Notes under the pieces: model-generated
Databases searched by the model: none
Seen by the model: only the letters and a program-made list of their open reading frames with translations
What the model was told of the DNA's origin: nothing
Made by a program: the position numbers and the translations under genes
Part shown: piece by piece, positions 63,834 through 64,000 of the stretch
Position numbering within the stretch: the stretch's first letter is position 1
How the letters are laid out: each line of letters begins with the position of its first letter
NCBI RefSeq assembly: GCF_024207115.1
Contig: NZ_CP100128.1
Coordinates: 1,364,001-1,428,000 of the forward strand
Source of the DNA: Chromobacterium sp. IIBBL 290-4
GTDB lineage: Bacteria; Pseudomonadota; Gammaproteobacteria; Burkholderiales; Chromobacteriaceae
DNA length: 64,000 nt
Direction of reading: 5' to 3'

Positions 63834-64000
63834 TTACTCCTGGCTAAGTTGTTGGCCCATTTCGATGGAGCGGTCGCGGCAATCCATCGCGCCGGCGACG
63901 ATGGCGGCCTTGACGCCCTCCGCCTCGAAGCGCTGGATGGCGCGCTCGGTAGTGCCGCCCTTGGACATCACGTTCTGGCGCAGCGTGGCCACCGGCAGCG
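63834..64000 (-). CDS. proC: Pyrroline-5-carboxylate reductase, C-terminal part
   Basis: The last 55 codons are visible before the window ends: LPVATLRQNVMSKGGTTERA, then AIQRFEAEGVKAAIVAGAMDC, ending in GQQLSQE. The block VMSKGGTTERAIQ is the conserved C-terminal signature of ProC, the NADPH enzyme of the last step of proline synthesis. The 5' part lies beyond position 64000. The yggT gene follows. Confidence 0.88.
   Translation of the reverse strand, partial: LPVATLRQNVMSKGGTTERAIQRFEAEGVKAAIVAGAMDCRDRSIEMGQQLSQE

Overview
The window is about 64 kb of GC-rich bacterial chromosome with dense, short-spaced genes. Gene content and order (eda and edd divergent from zwf-pgl-glk-hexR-pgi; a DUF3460 gene; tolR-tolA-tolB-pal-cpoB; a zinc-finger-less DksA) point to a betaproteobacterium of the Neisseriales, most likely Chromobacterium or a close relative. 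That assignment is inference from remembered gene families, not from a search. No rRNA, tRNA, CRISPR array, transposase or phage gene was seen.

Layout. Positions 1-8.3 kb carry a truncated low-GC gene, an EAL phosphodiesterase, a GlpR-type regulator beside an FAD oxidoreductase, a GNAT, a MocR regulator and a DHCW cupin divergent from a BenE transporter, then an M24 aminopeptidase. Positions 8.5-14.4 kb hold a five-gene operon: 3-hydroxyacyl-CoA dehydrogenase, thiolase, an ALA-synthase-like alpha-oxoamine synthase, an MFS transporter and an enoyl-CoA hydratase. It looks like a small-molecule biosynthesis and export cluster. Positions 14.5-29.6 kb are mixed: DJ-1 protein, GST, Nudix, O-methyltransferases, a GH18-like protein, an alginate lyase, a META/DUF4377 pair, the three-gene transhydrogenase, a periplasmic binding protein, a LytS-type kinase and a TMEM175 channel. 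Positions 29.7-34.5 kb hold the Tol-Pal genes, with no tolQ in front of tolR.

Positions 34.5-43.2 kb form an almost complete glucose-to-Entner-Doudoroff block with its repressor HexR and two HexR-like operators in the divergent edd/zwf promoter region. REP-like palindrome pairs lie in the zwf-pgl gap and after pgi. Positions 43.5-50.7 kb contain hemL (so haem precursor is made by the C5 route), a CPBP membrane protease, purE-purK, alkD and purC. An AT-rich insert at 50.7-51.7 kb holds a small double-glycine-leader peptide and a CPBP membrane protein, resembling a bacteriocin with its immunity protein.

Positions 51.8-64 kb carry a tandem RimJ-like pair, a hydrolase, a GST, a Tat-exported carbonic-anhydrase-like protein, fadH behind a palindromic operator, a secreted DNase II-family protein, a secreted PHB depolymerase, aroG, dksA, a cytochrome c, a YggT protein and the 3' end of proC.

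The two parts that look least ordinary are the alpha-oxoamine synthase cluster and the bacteriocin/CPBP cassette.
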